Of a stretch of 14,263 nt of DNA, positions 6,674 through 13,957 are shown piece by piece. The stretch is from an uncultured Erysipelotrichaceae bacterium (lineage in GTDB: Bacteria > Bacillota_I > Bacilli_A > RF39 > UBA660). The notes beneath the pieces were generated by a model. The model was not told the DNA's origin and did not search any database. It saw only the letters and a list, made by a program, of their open reading frames with translations. The stretch covers positions 1-14,263 of the forward strand of contig CADBLY010000082.1 of the NCBI GenBank assembly GCA_902795725.1, read 5' to 3'. The stretch's first letter is position 1; every line of letters starts with the position of its first letter. Position numbers and translations under genes: made by a program.

Positions 6674-8792
6674 AGTATTTTTGGCTTATTTTTGTTGTAA
6701 TACGACGATTTACTTTAGACATTGTATTATAATCTAAGTTTTTTGTTGCTACATCGGGAGATATTACTGTAAAGGTTACTTTAGGATTATCATATGGTGC
6801 GTAGCCGGCAAATGTTGCTGTTATAGTTTCGGTATCAATTTTTCCATCGTTATCGGTGTCTACAAAACTTTCAGATGTTCCGGTTTTACCGGCAGCATTA
6901 TATAAATCGTTGATATAACCATGTCCTGTTCCACCTGGAGCGAGAACTTGTCTAAATCCTTCGTGAACTCTATCCATATATTCTTGTTTTGTATCTACAG
7001 TATTTAATTCTTCTGTTTTTGTTTCATAGATAGATTTTGATAGGGATTCTTTATCTGATGAATAAACTGTTTTTAACAGATATGGTTTTAATCTTTTTCC
7101 ATTTGTAGCTATAGTACTTATATATTGCGATAATTGAATTGGTGTATATGTATCATACTGACCAATAGAAAAGTCTAATAGATAACCTGATAAAGTATTT
7201 TCTCCTTTATAACCGAGATTTTCATTTGGTAAATCAATTCCCGATTTTACTCCTAAACCAAATTCTTTGAAAGTATTACGATATGTATTAAAGGCTTCTT
7301 TATCCAATGATAAAGGTCCATCATAAACATAGGTTCCTTTTCCTACTTTTATAGCGGTATGGAATTGATATGTATTTGATGAATATTTTAAAGCTTGAAT
7401 ATCATCGATATTTCCATATGCATGATATGAACACTTTATTGGTGTAGCTGCTATTTTGATACAGGCATCATTTCTTCTTTCTCCAATTTTTAGTGCTCCT
7501 GTATTATAACCGACAATATGTGATGCTCCTTTTACAATTGATCCAGGGGTTACTGATGATGTTATTACTCCTGTTGTATAATCGTATACTTTATAGGTAC
7601 CATCATCTTCTAGTTTTACTTGTTTTCCAGCCATAGCAAGTATTTCTCCAGTATTAGGATCAGTTATTATAACAAATGAACGATTAAAATTGTCTGTATA
7701 TTTTTCTGTTTTAGCGATTAATAGTTCTTCTGTTATGATATCTTCAACGGCTTTTTGTAATTCTATATCGATAGTTAGTTGAATGTCGTTACCACGTTTA
7801 CCTTTTTTTATTTCTTTATAACTTCCATCATCCAAAACTTCATATTTTGCTTTAGTTCCAGTTAAGTATTTGTTATATTGATATTCTAAGTAACTAGTTC
7901 CTACTCTATCAGTTAATGCATAGCCTAGCTTTCGATAGTGTTTTGCTAAATCAGATGGAACACCAGTTTCACTACTGGATACTTTACCTAATATTGATTT
8001 AAAGACATTATCATAAGGATAGTCTCTTTCCCAATCTAATTTGGTATTGAAACCAGGTATTTCTGATATGTGTTCTGCTACTATTGCATATTCTTCATCG
8101 GTTACATCTTCTTTTTTTATTGCCTTTTCAGCATAGGAATATCCTTTATTCATTAAGTAATAAATATATGCAGCTTCTTTCCCTTCTTCATCAAAGGAAT
8201 TGATTTCTTCTTTAGTTACTCTTTCTATTTTATATTTATATATATCATTTATATCAATTTTACGTTCTCTAAGCTTTTTTAGTTCACTTTCTTTTATTTT
8301 CTTTTTTGCCGCTTTGGGATTAGATGCTACCCAAAACTCTCTTAACATTCTTTCGGTTAATTTACTATAATCTACATTTATATATCCAGCTACTTTATAA
8401 GCCATTTCAATTTCTTTATCAGTTTTTACGCCTGGATTTTTTTTATAATAGATAGTTTTTACAGCTTTATTATCAACTATTATTTTACCATTGCGATCAT
8501 ATATTCTTCCTCTTGGAGTACTTGGACCTTCAATAATATTTTGTGTTAATTCTTCTTTTTTTTCTAAATACTTTTCTTTAACCATTATTTGCATATAAAA
8601 CAGTTTTAGAATTAATATAAACATCAATAACCCAATAATAAACATCAATATCTTATATCTTTTTTCTATAACAACATTGAAGTTTATTTTTTTTGTTAAA
8701 TATTTATATTTATTAATTTTTTGTTTTTTTTGAGGTAGAGTAATATTTCTTTTCTTTATTTTTTTACTTTTTTTGTTGATTTTCTTTTTCAT
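6657..8792 (-). CDS. pbpA: Class B penicillin-binding protein (PBP2/PbpA-type transpeptidase)
   Basis: 711-aa class B PBP that cross-links peptidoglycan stem peptides outside the membrane. A long Lys-rich cytoplasmic tail (about 1-42) precedes one transmembrane anchor (about 47-68). The dimerisation domain opens with STPRGRIYDRNGK (about 91-103), and a large insertion region follows (about 130-290). The transpeptidase domain has SxxK as S418-IV-K421, SSN at 471-473 and KTG at 636-638. Right after KTG is an acidic loop, DTDNDGKID. I chose ATG at 8792, the first of the Lys-rich run, because GAGG lies 12 nt upstream; ATG at 8813 is possible but has no ribosome site. The frame overlaps the end of sod by 29 nt, so the genes are probably translationally coupled. 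B. subtilis keeps sodA and pbpA close together (recalled), which supports pbpA orthology. Confidence 0.92.
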   Translation of the reverse strand: MKKKINKKSKKIKKRNITLPQKKQKINKYKYLTKKINFNVVIEKRYKILMFIIGLLMFILILKLFYMQIMVKEKYLEKKEELTQNIIEGPSTPRGRIYDRNGKIIVDNKAVKTIYYKKNPGVKTDKEIEMAYKVAGYINVDYSKLTERMLREFWVASNPKAAKKKIKESELKKLRERKIDINDIYKYKIERVTKEEINSFDEEGKEAAYIYYLMNKGYSYAEKAIKKEDVTDEEYAIVAEHISEIPGFNTKLDWERDYPYDNVFKSILGKVSSSETGVPSDLAKHYRKLGYALTDRVGTSYLEYQYNKYLTGTKAKYEVLDDGSYKEIKKGKRGNDIQLTIDIELQKAVEDIITEELLIAKTEKYTDNFNRSFVIITDPNTGEILAMAGKQVKLEDDGTYKVYDYTTGVITSSVTPGSIVKGASHIVGYNTGALKIGERRNDACIKIAATPIKCSYHAYGNIDDIQALKYSSNTYQFHTAIKVGKGTYVYDGPLSLDKEAFNTYRNTFKEFGLGVKSGIDLPNENLGYKGENTLSGYLLDFSIGQYDTYTPIQLSQYISTIATNGKRLKPYLLKTVYSSDKESLSKSIYETKTEELNTVDTKQEYMDRVHEGFRQVLAPGGTGHGYINDLYNAAGKTGTSESFVDTDNDGKIDTETITATFAGYAPYDNPKVTFTVISPDVATKNLDYNTMSKVNRRITTKISQKYFEIYG

Positions 8793-9357
8793 ATCTTTTA
8801 TATACCTCATCATAGTTTATTATATTGAAAAAATTATCTATGTATTGCTTTCTATCTGATTTATATTGCAAGTAATAAGCGTGTTCCCAAAGATCTAGAG
8901 CAAGTAAAGGTTTCATACCATAACTATAGGGGTTTTCTTGATTTGGTAAATTAATAATATCAAATTTATCTTTATTAAGAACTAAGAATGTATAACCAGA
9001 TCCTTGTAATGAATTAGCGCTTTCTTTAAAGTTTTTAATAAAATTTTCTAATGATCCATATTGTTTTATTAATAATTTATTTAAATTTTCATTATATTTT
9101 ACTTTGGGAGTCATATTTTGAAAATATAATTCATGGTTTAATACTCCACCGGCATTAAATAGTACTAATGATCTTTTTTCTTGTTCAAAGTCTTCAATAT
9201 GGATTAAAATATCTTTTATAGTATAACTTATATTCCCTACTAAGTTATTTAAGTTATCAACATATTTCCCATAATGATTATTATAGTGAGTGTTTAAAAC
9301 TTCATCAATAATTATGGGTTTAAGAGAATCATAAGGCAGTTTAATTTTTTTATACAT
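8764..9357 (-). CDS. sodA: Superoxide dismutase, Fe/Mn family (divergent, Mn-like)
   Basis: 197-aa cytosolic SOD that dismutates superoxide to O2 and H2O2. All four metal ligands can be placed: H24 (NTHYNNH), H75 (GGVLNHELYF), D155 and H159 (LALDLWEHAYY). The gateway residues H28 and Y32 are present. Q140 in LPNQENP aligns with the C-terminal-domain Gln typical of Mn-SOD; the position used by Fe-SOD for Gln is Gly here. The usual GSGWxWL is GSGYTFL and LFW is LYF, so aromatic residues around the site are replaced. I chose ATG at 9357, where AAAGGA precedes; a longer frame from 9393 has no ribosome site. It is upstream of and overlaps pbpA, and divergent from the DUF2624 gene. Activity is likely but not certain. 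Confidence 0.9.
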   Translation of the reverse strand: MYKKIKLPYDSLKPIIIDEVLNTHYNNHYGKYVDNLNNLVGNISYTIKDILIHIEDFEQEKRSLVLFNAGGVLNHELYFQNMTPKVKYNENLNKLLIKQYGSLENFIKNFKESANSLQGSGYTFLVLNKDKFDIINLPNQENPYSYGMKPLLALDLWEHAYYLQYKSDRKQYIDNFFNIINYDEVYKRYEKENQQKK

Positions 9358-9392
9358 AAAATCAATCCTTTCATTATTTACTGAAACTAACA

Positions 9393-9401
9393 TATATTAT
9401 A
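9393..9401. promoter_or_regulatory. Overlapping divergent -10 boxes for sod and DUF2624 gene
   Basis: TATATT (9393-9398, plus) precedes the DUF2624 gene and TATAAT (9396-9401, minus) precedes sod, so the two -10 boxes share bases. Polymerase should occupy only one at a time. No strong -35 is seen for either; the plus-strand candidate is TTCATT at 9370-9375. Confidence 0.4.
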
Positions 9402-9412
9402 TTGGTGAATAT

Positions 9413-9676
9413 ATGAAAGAAAAACTAATTAAAAACTATATTGATAGATTAACTATTGATGATATTAAATCTTTTTTATTTAATAATGAAATTATATTAT
9501 CTGATAAAGATAACAAATATATATATCAATTAGTTAAAGATAAGTGGAGAAAAATACTATATGATGATGATGAAATTATCTTTAATGATCTTAAGAACAA
9601 TCTATCTTATGATAAATATAATCAATTAGTACAATTATATCAAACATATAAGAGCAAATATAGTCATTATTTGTAA
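9413..9676 (+). CDS. DUF2624 (YqfT-like) small protein
   Basis: 87-aa helical, charged protein without signal or membrane segment. The layout resembles DUF2624/YqfT: an N-terminal helix with a TIDDIKSFLFNNEIILSDKD turn, then KYIYQLVKDKWRKIL and a C-terminal helix. B. subtilis yqfT lies directly beside nfo (yqfS), as this gene does, which strengthens the match, although here the pair is convergent. Function unknown. ATG 9413 follows GGTGAA with a 3-nt gap, the same short-leader pattern as several neighbours. The last 10 nt overlap the end of nfo on the other strand. Confidence 0.75.
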   Translation: MKEKLIKNYIDRLTIDDIKSFLFNNEIILSDKDNKYIYQLVKDKWRKILYDDDEIIFNDLKNNLSYDKYNQLVQLYQTYKSKYSHYL

Positions 9677-10548
9677 TAATTAATGACATCGTTAATTAAA
9701 CTATCATTGAATTTTTTATTTCTAATCATTTCTATTTCCATTTTATATGGAGGATATTGCATTATATATGGTGTTTCTAATATTTTAGGAATACTTTTTA
9801 ATTTATCATGATAGATAACTGTTAAAATATTATCAAAACCGATGTGGCCATAACCAATGTTTTCATGACGGTCTTTATGGGAATTTTTTTCATTTTTACT
9901 ATCATTTATATGAATAACAGCTAGTTTATCTAAACCTATTATTTTATTAAAGTCTTCAATTACTTTATCAAAATTGTTTAAATCATATCCTGCATCATGA
10001 ATATGACAGGTATCTAAACATACTTTAATTTTTTCACTATGTTTAATTCCGTCAATTATTTTTTTTATTTGTTCAAAATTACGACCTAATTCAGTCCCTT
10101 TACCAGCCATTGTTTCTAGGCAAATAAAAACTTTTTGATCTGGATATATAACATCATTCAAAGAATCAATAATATTTTGGATGCCTTTTTCTTCACCTAG
10201 TCCAACATGACTTCCTGGATGGAGTACTAAAAGCGATACTCCTAAAAGTTCTACTCTTTTAATTTCTTGTTTTAAAAAAGAAACATTAAAATCATAGTTT
10301 TTATCATTTGCTAAATTAACAATATAAGGAGCATGAACAACAACATTATTTATATCAATATTATTATCAATTAATAGATCTAATGCTTGTTTTGTTAGTT
10401 TGTTGTCTATATCATATCGTTTAGTATTTTGAGGTGCACCAGTATAAAACATAAAGGTATTAGCACCATAACTAAGGGCTTCTTTAATACTTCCTAACAT
10501 TTGTGTATCTTTTTTAAAAGACACATGAGAACCAATTACTAAATTCAT
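9667..10548 (-). CDS. nfo: Endonuclease IV (AP endonuclease)
   Basis: 293-aa TIM-barrel AP endonuclease of base-excision repair, which cleaves 5' to abasic sites with a trinuclear zinc centre. Ligand positions match E. coli Nfo: H72 (VVHAPY), H110 (LVLHPGSH), E145 (CLETMAGKGTELG), D179 and H182 (CLDTCHIHDAGYD), H213 (VIHINDSKN), D226 and H228 (KDRHENIGYGHIG), and E258 (ILETP). Length is typical and nothing is missing. ATG 10548 is preceded by GGTGAT with a 3-nt gap. It appears monocistronic with a short leader. It overlaps the convergent DUF2624 gene by 10 nt, leaving no room for a terminator between them. The 110 bp upstream of the promoter hold nothing I can identify. Confidence 0.97.
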   Translation of the reverse strand: MNLVIGSHVSFKKDTQMLGSIKEALSYGANTFMFYTGAPQNTKRYDIDNKLTKQALDLLIDNNIDINNVVVHAPYIVNLANDKNYDFNVSFLKQEIKRVELLGVSLLVLHPGSHVGLGEEKGIQNIIDSLNDVIYPDQKVFICLETMAGKGTELGRNFEQIKKIIDGIKHSEKIKVCLDTCHIHDAGYDLNNFDKVIEDFNKIIGLDKLAVIHINDSKNEKNSHKDRHENIGYGHIGFDNILTVIYHDKLKSIPKILETPYIMQYPPYKMEIEMIRNKKFNDSLINDVINYYK

Positions 10549-10563
10549 AAAATCACCATTTAT

Positions 10564-10592
10564 ATTATATATGTTTTTTTAAATAATTGGAA
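10564..10592 (-). promoter_or_regulatory. Probable nfo promoter
   Basis: TATAAT on the minus strand at 10564-10569, six bases before the GGTGAT SD (10552-10557). The -35 candidate TTCCAA (10587-10592, 17-bp spacer) is weak. The predicted leader is about 9-10 nt. Confidence 0.5.
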
Positions 10593-10704
10593 GAGTGGTT
10601 ATATTATAGTTTTGTTTTTTATAACAAAATATTGTTTGAAGTTATTTTATGAATATGGAGATATTATATAGAATTATTGATTAGAAAGAGAACAATTATT
10701 AAAA

Positions 10705-10728
10705 GAAAAAAGCCGTTTGGCTTTTTTT
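10705..10728 (-). terminator. Intrinsic terminator after the 51-aa gene
   Basis: Arms AAAAAAGCC (10706-10714) and GGCTTTTTT (10719-10727) around GTTT. It lies just past the TAG stop at 10729-10731. The A/T flanks make it work on either strand, but the only adjacent gene ending here is on the minus strand. Confidence 0.85.
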
Positions 10729-10884
10729 CTACATCATATCTTCTAGTTTATCATTAACTTTATGCATAGCACCATCCATTATTTTTTGGACTTTTTTCTT
10801 TACTGGTTCATTATACTTTTGGTATGCTAAAGTTATACCCATACCAGCTGCCATTAAAGCTAAACTTTTAGTAAATTTCATCAT
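10729..10884 (-). CDS. Small membrane-anchored peptide, 51 aa (YtxH-like layout)
   Basis: 51-aa frame too short for most gene callers. It has one hydrophobic Ala/Met/Gly-rich segment (KSLALMAAGMGITLAY, about 6-21), then a basic amphipathic helix (EPVKKKVQKIMDGAMHKVNDKLEDMM). This resembles small YtxH-type or other single-helix proteins, but I cannot assign a family. Support for expression: an 8-base match to the anti-SD (GAGGTGAT at 10885-10892) directly before tandem ATGs, and a strong terminator right after the stop. The second ATG (10881) has the better spacing, so the protein may be 50 aa. It lies 62 bp after recD2 and may be read from the recD2 transcript. Confidence 0.7.
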   Translation of the reverse strand: MMKFTKSLALMAAGMGITLAYQKYNEPVKKKVQKIMDGAMHKVNDKLEDMM

Positions 10885-10909
10885 ATCACCTCACTAGAAA
10901 TATGAAATG

Positions 10910-10929
10910 TGTATATATTTCTATATACA
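10910..10929. repeat. AT-rich inverted repeat between recD2 and the 51-aa gene
   Basis: Arms TGTATATA (10910-10917) and TATATACA (10922-10929) around TTTC. It lies just past the recD2 stop and could be a weak terminator or processing stem. AT-only arms like this also arise by chance at this base composition. Confidence 0.3.
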
Positions 10930-10946
10930 TGTTTATTATTAGCTAA

Positions 10947-13154
10947 TTACTTTGTTTTATGCAATTTATTTAATAAATTAGTTTTTCTTGGTTTTTCAAT
11001 ACTATTTTCTACACTATAAGAAAATGATTCTGGTTCACCAATAAGAATTAATTTCTTTTTTGCACGGGTGATTCCTGTATATATTAGTTTACGATATAAC
11101 ATTCTTTTGTAGCTTGAACATATTGGCATAATAACAAGTTCAAATTCACTTCCTTGAGCTTTATGAATACTCATGATAAAGCCATGTCTAATATTTATTA
11201 AATCCTTAGGTTCATAATGAACTATGTTACCATCAAAATCAATTACTAATTCTTTTTTACCACTACTACTTTCATTAGGCATTTCAATTTTTATTATAGT
11301 ACCAATATCACCATTAAAAACATTATCATCTGGAAGATTGACTAATTGTAATACTTTATCATTCTCTCGATAAATAATATCACCATATTTTAATTCTTTC
11401 TTATCTAAAGAATAAGGATTAAAAATATTTTGTAAGATTTTATTTAGATTATCAATACCATTTATTCCAGCATACATTGGAGCCATAATTTGAATTCTTT
11501 TATAATCATAACCTTTATTAATACACATTTTACATATATCTACAATATTAGCTATTATACTTGTTTTAGAACAGTTAACAAAACGATAATCTTCTCTACC
11601 TGTTAGATAATCGCTTAGGTTATTTTCTCTTATTTCTTTAGCGAGTATTGGTATGTAACTTTCTTTATCTTGACGATATAGATTATCTAGGTGAACTGTT
11701 GGAATGCAATTACTTTCAATTAGATCTTTTAATATATTTCCTGGTCCTACACTAGGTAGTTGATTATAATCACCTACTAATACTAGTTTTATATTGTTAG
11801 TTAGTCCTCTAAAAAGATTATCCATTAAAGAATTATCTATCATACTTACTTCATCAATAATAATTAAATGATGATAATCAGGATTAAATTCATTAATTCC
11901 AAATTCATTACTGTCTTTATTCCATTTTAAGAAACGATGAATAGTTTGAGCAGGAAAGTTAGTAGATTCCATCATTCTTTTACTTGCTCTGCCAGTAGGT
12001 GCGAGAAGTTCGATATAATTACTGGCTTTATCTTGATTAAAACCACGAATTTTTTTATATAATTCAACTATAGCTTTAATTATTGTTGTTTTACCTGTTC
12101 CTGGCCCACCTGTAATAATAGTAATATTATTTTCTAATGATGTTTTTATTGCTTCTTTTTGTTCATCATTATAAGTGATATTTAAGTTATCTTCTAATTC
12201 ATTAATATATTTATCAATATTCTTATAATTATCTTTTTCTTTATGAATTAAATATCTAATTTTATTAGCTATATTTACTTCAGCATCATAAACATCAGTA
12301 ATAAAGTATTTATTATCATCTATAACAATTTTTAAATCAGCTTCCAATTCTTCTAAACATTCATTAAACAATACTTCATCTAATTCTATATTTAAGTATT
12401 TATTAATTCTTTCATATATTTCTTCATATAAAGAATAGGTATCGCCATTTTCAAAATTTAATTCTTTTATTAAATAAATAATACAAGCTGATACTCTTCT
12501 TTTATCTAAAGAATCAATGTTTAGTTTAATGCTTATCTCATCAACTTTATTAAAATTAATATCATCTATATCATCAATTATTTTATATGGATTGTGATTT
12601 AAGATGGTCATTGTATTACTTTTATAATAATTATAAATACTTAAAGCATCACGCATATTAAAACCTAGATCAGTTAAATATACAATAGTAGCATGACTTT
12701 CTTCATATTTAACTAAGGTATCATAAATACTATCAGCTTTTTCTTTTTTTAATCCTTTAACTTGATATAAGTTATTTCTGTCTTCTAATATTTTTTCTAA
12801 GGCATTTTCCCCTAACTTATTAACTATTTTTAAAGCTAATTTCTCTCCTACTCCTTTGAATAACTTACTAGATAAAAAAGCTATAATACCATCTTTTCCT
12901 TCTGGTTTTATTCGTTCATATTCTGATACATCATATTGAAAACCATATTTAGGATGATTAATACTTGTTCCATAAAAATAATACATTTCACTTTTATTTA
13001 AGTTATCAAAGATACCTTTAAAAGTTATAGTACGATTAATATAACTTCTTAATTCTTCATCATTTGTTTCTTTAACTTTAAATAAGCCAATAACAAAGCC
13101 ATTATCTCCTTCATATATATTATGTGTATAATTTCCTTTAATATAATTTTTCAA
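10947..13154 (-). CDS. recD2: RecD2-type SF1B DNA helicase (YrrC-like)
   Basis: 735-aa helicase of the RecD2 group, which unwinds DNA 5'-3' without RecBC and acts in repair and fork maintenance. An N-terminal OB-like region (about 1-80) is followed by tandem helix-hairpin-helix and linker helices (about 85-240). The motor has Walker A GGPGTGKTT (349-357), motif Ia APTGRASKRM (385-394), DEVSM (434-438), VGDYNQLPSVG (460-470), YRQD (493-496), the SH3-like insert with FNGDIGTI, HKAQGSEF (664-671) and YTGITRAKK (692-700). Length is slightly below the roughly 800 aa of YrrC. The start is TTG at 13154, supported by GGTGAT 5 nt upstream and by homology beginning immediately (IKGNY...NGFVIGLFKV). That start lies inside a 22-bp palindrome. 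The gene is 48 nt downstream of sigK, with its own extended -10 promoter. Confidence 0.95.
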   Translation of the reverse strand: MKNYIKGNYTHNIYEGDNGFVIGLFKVKETNDEELRSYINRTITFKGIFDNLNKSEMYYFYGTSINHPKYGFQYDVSEYERIKPEGKDGIIAFLSSKLFKGVGEKLALKIVNKLGENALEKILEDRNNLYQVKGLKKEKADSIYDTLVKYEESHATIVYLTDLGFNMRDALSIYNYYKSNTMTILNHNPYKIIDDIDDINFNKVDEISIKLNIDSLDKRRVSACIIYLIKELNFENGDTYSLYEEIYERINKYLNIELDEVLFNECLEELEADLKIVIDDNKYFITDVYDAEVNIANKIRYLIHKEKDNYKNIDKYINELEDNLNITYNDEQKEAIKTSLENNITIITGGPGTGKTTIIKAIVELYKKIRGFNQDKASNYIELLAPTGRASKRMMESTNFPAQTIHRFLKWNKDSNEFGINEFNPDYHHLIIIDEVSMIDNSLMDNLFRGLTNNIKLVLVGDYNQLPSVGPGNILKDLIESNCIPTVHLDNLYRQDKESYIPILAKEIRENNLSDYLTGREDYRFVNCSKTSIIANIVDICKMCINKGYDYKRIQIMAPMYAGINGIDNLNKILQNIFNPYSLDKKELKYGDIIYRENDKVLQLVNLPDDNVFNGDIGTIIKIEMPNESSSGKKELVIDFDGNIVHYEPKDLINIRHGFIMSIHKAQGSEFELVIMPICSSYKRMLYRKLIYTGITRAKKKLILIGEPESFSYSVENSIEKPRKTNLLNKLHKTK

Positions 13155-13174
13155 TATTGATCACCATCAATATT
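13153..13174. promoter_or_regulatory. Palindrome over recD2 -10, SD and start codon
   Basis: Perfect 9-bp arms AATATTGAT (13153-13161) and ATCAATATT (13166-13174) around CACC. In a read-through transcript from sigK it would place the SD core GGUG in the loop and two bases of the UUG start in the stem. As DNA it spans from the -10 to the start, a typical operator position. Confidence 0.5.
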
Positions 13175-13200
13175 TTAGCATTTATAATTCATCTATACAA
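13172..13200 (-). promoter_or_regulatory. recD2 promoter
   Basis: On the minus strand, TTGTAT (13195-13200), a 17-bp spacer and TAAAAT (13172-13177), with TG one base upstream (extended -10). Six bases separate the -10 from the GGTGAT SD, predicting a leader of about 11 nt. Confidence 0.6.
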
Positions 13201-13202
13201 GC

Positions 13203-13892
13203 TTATTTTTCGCTTTTTAAAAACTCTCTTAAGATTTTAGTTAAAGCTCTTTTTTCAATACGTGATACATAACTACGTGAGATACCAAGTTTTTTTGCTA
13301 TCTGTTTTTGCGTATATTCATCACTATTATTTAAACCATATCTTTTAATAATTATTTCTTTTTCTATATCAGTTAAAACATTAAAATATTTTTTTAAAGA
13401 CTTAATATTATTTTGTGTATGAATATCTTCAACAAAATCAGGTTTATCTGTTTTTAAAATATCTAATATTGTTATTTCGTTTCCTTCTTTATCAAAACCA
13501 ATTGGTTCATTTATACTAATATCTTTACTATGTTTTTTATTATTTCTGTAATACATTAGTATTTCATTTTCAATACAACGAGCTGCATAAGTTGTTAAAC
13601 GAGTTTTATGACTAGCTGAATAACTATCCACACCCTTGATTAAACCAATTGTTCCAATACTAATTAAATCATCCGTATCATTGGTTTTATTATCATATTT
13701 TTTTACAATATGTGCGACTAAACGAAGATTGTGTTCAATAAGTTTATTACGAGCATTAATATCACCATTATTAGCAAGTAATACATACTTTTCTTCATCT
13801 TCTTTACTTAATGGTTCTGGAAAGATATTGTTAGAATAAGCAGCTGTAAAAATATATAAGTCTTTAAATAGTTTTTTTATAAAATCAAACAT
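13203..13892 (-). CDS. sigK: RNA polymerase sporulation sigma factor, SigK-like (with pro-sequence)
   Basis: 229-aa sigma-70-family factor closely following B. subtilis pro-SigK. The N-terminal amphipathic stretch (MFDFIKKLFKDLYIFTAAYS) stands where the cleaved pro-peptide lies, before NNIFPEPLS. Region 2 has NKLIEHNLRLVAHIVKKY (about 49-66), DLISIGTIGLIKGV (75-88) and YAARCIENEILMYYR (102-116). DKEGNEITILDIL follows. Region 4 helix-turn-helix has TQKQIAKKLGISRSYVSRIEKRAL (about 195-218). In Bacillus, sigma-K drives late mother-cell genes after SpoIVFB processing. The gene is continuous, with no skin-type interruption. ATG at 13892 follows GGTGAT with a 4-nt gap; an in-frame ATG four codons earlier lacks a ribosome site. 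recD2 lies 48 nt downstream. Confidence 0.9.
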   Translation of the reverse strand: MFDFIKKLFKDLYIFTAAYSNNIFPEPLSKEDEEKYVLLANNGDINARNKLIEHNLRLVAHIVKKYDNKTNDTDDLISIGTIGLIKGVDSYSASHKTRLTTYAARCIENEILMYYRNNKKHSKDISINEPIGFDKEGNEITILDILKTDKPDFVEDIHTQNNIKSLKKYFNVLTDIEKEIIIKRYGLNNSDEYTQKQIAKKLGISRSYVSRIEKRALTKILREFLKSEK

Positions 13893-13907
13893 ATTTATCA
13901 CCATTAA

Positions 13908-13936
13908 ATTATATGTCTAATTTTAGGAAATAGAAA
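13908..13936 (-). promoter_or_regulatory. Probable sigK promoter
   Basis: TATAAT on the minus strand at 13908-13913, five bases before the GGTGAT SD (13897-13902). The -35 candidate TTTCTA (13931-13936, 17-bp spacer) is poor. The extended string CATATAAT is one base from the sigma-E -10 consensus CATACAAT, which controls sigK in Bacillus, but no clear sigma-E -35 is seen. Confidence 0.45.
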
Positions 13937-13957
13937 AAGTTAGCATGTGCTAACTTT
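13934..13957 (-). terminator. GTTAGCA-stem terminator hairpin
   Basis: Arms AAAGTTAGCA (13936-13945) and TGCTAACTTT (13948-13957). On the minus strand a T5 run completes an intrinsic terminator. Stem bases GTTAGCA/TGCTAAC are identical to the terminator at 5806-5821. It ends whatever minus-strand transcript enters from 14263 and insulates sigK from it. Confidence 0.7.

Noticed and set aside
10593..10704. Tiny plus-strand frame and AT-rich repeats between nfo and the 51-aa gene
   Set aside because: An 11-codon frame without an SD in very AT-rich DNA; nothing beyond chance is visible.
13636..13839. Plus-strand frame inside sigK
   Set aside because: Antisense to conserved sigma region 2; no translation signals.
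2481..13892. Alternative genetic code (UGA = Trp)
   Set aside because: Tryptophans at conserved sites are TGG and several genes end naturally at TGA, so code 4 is not needed.
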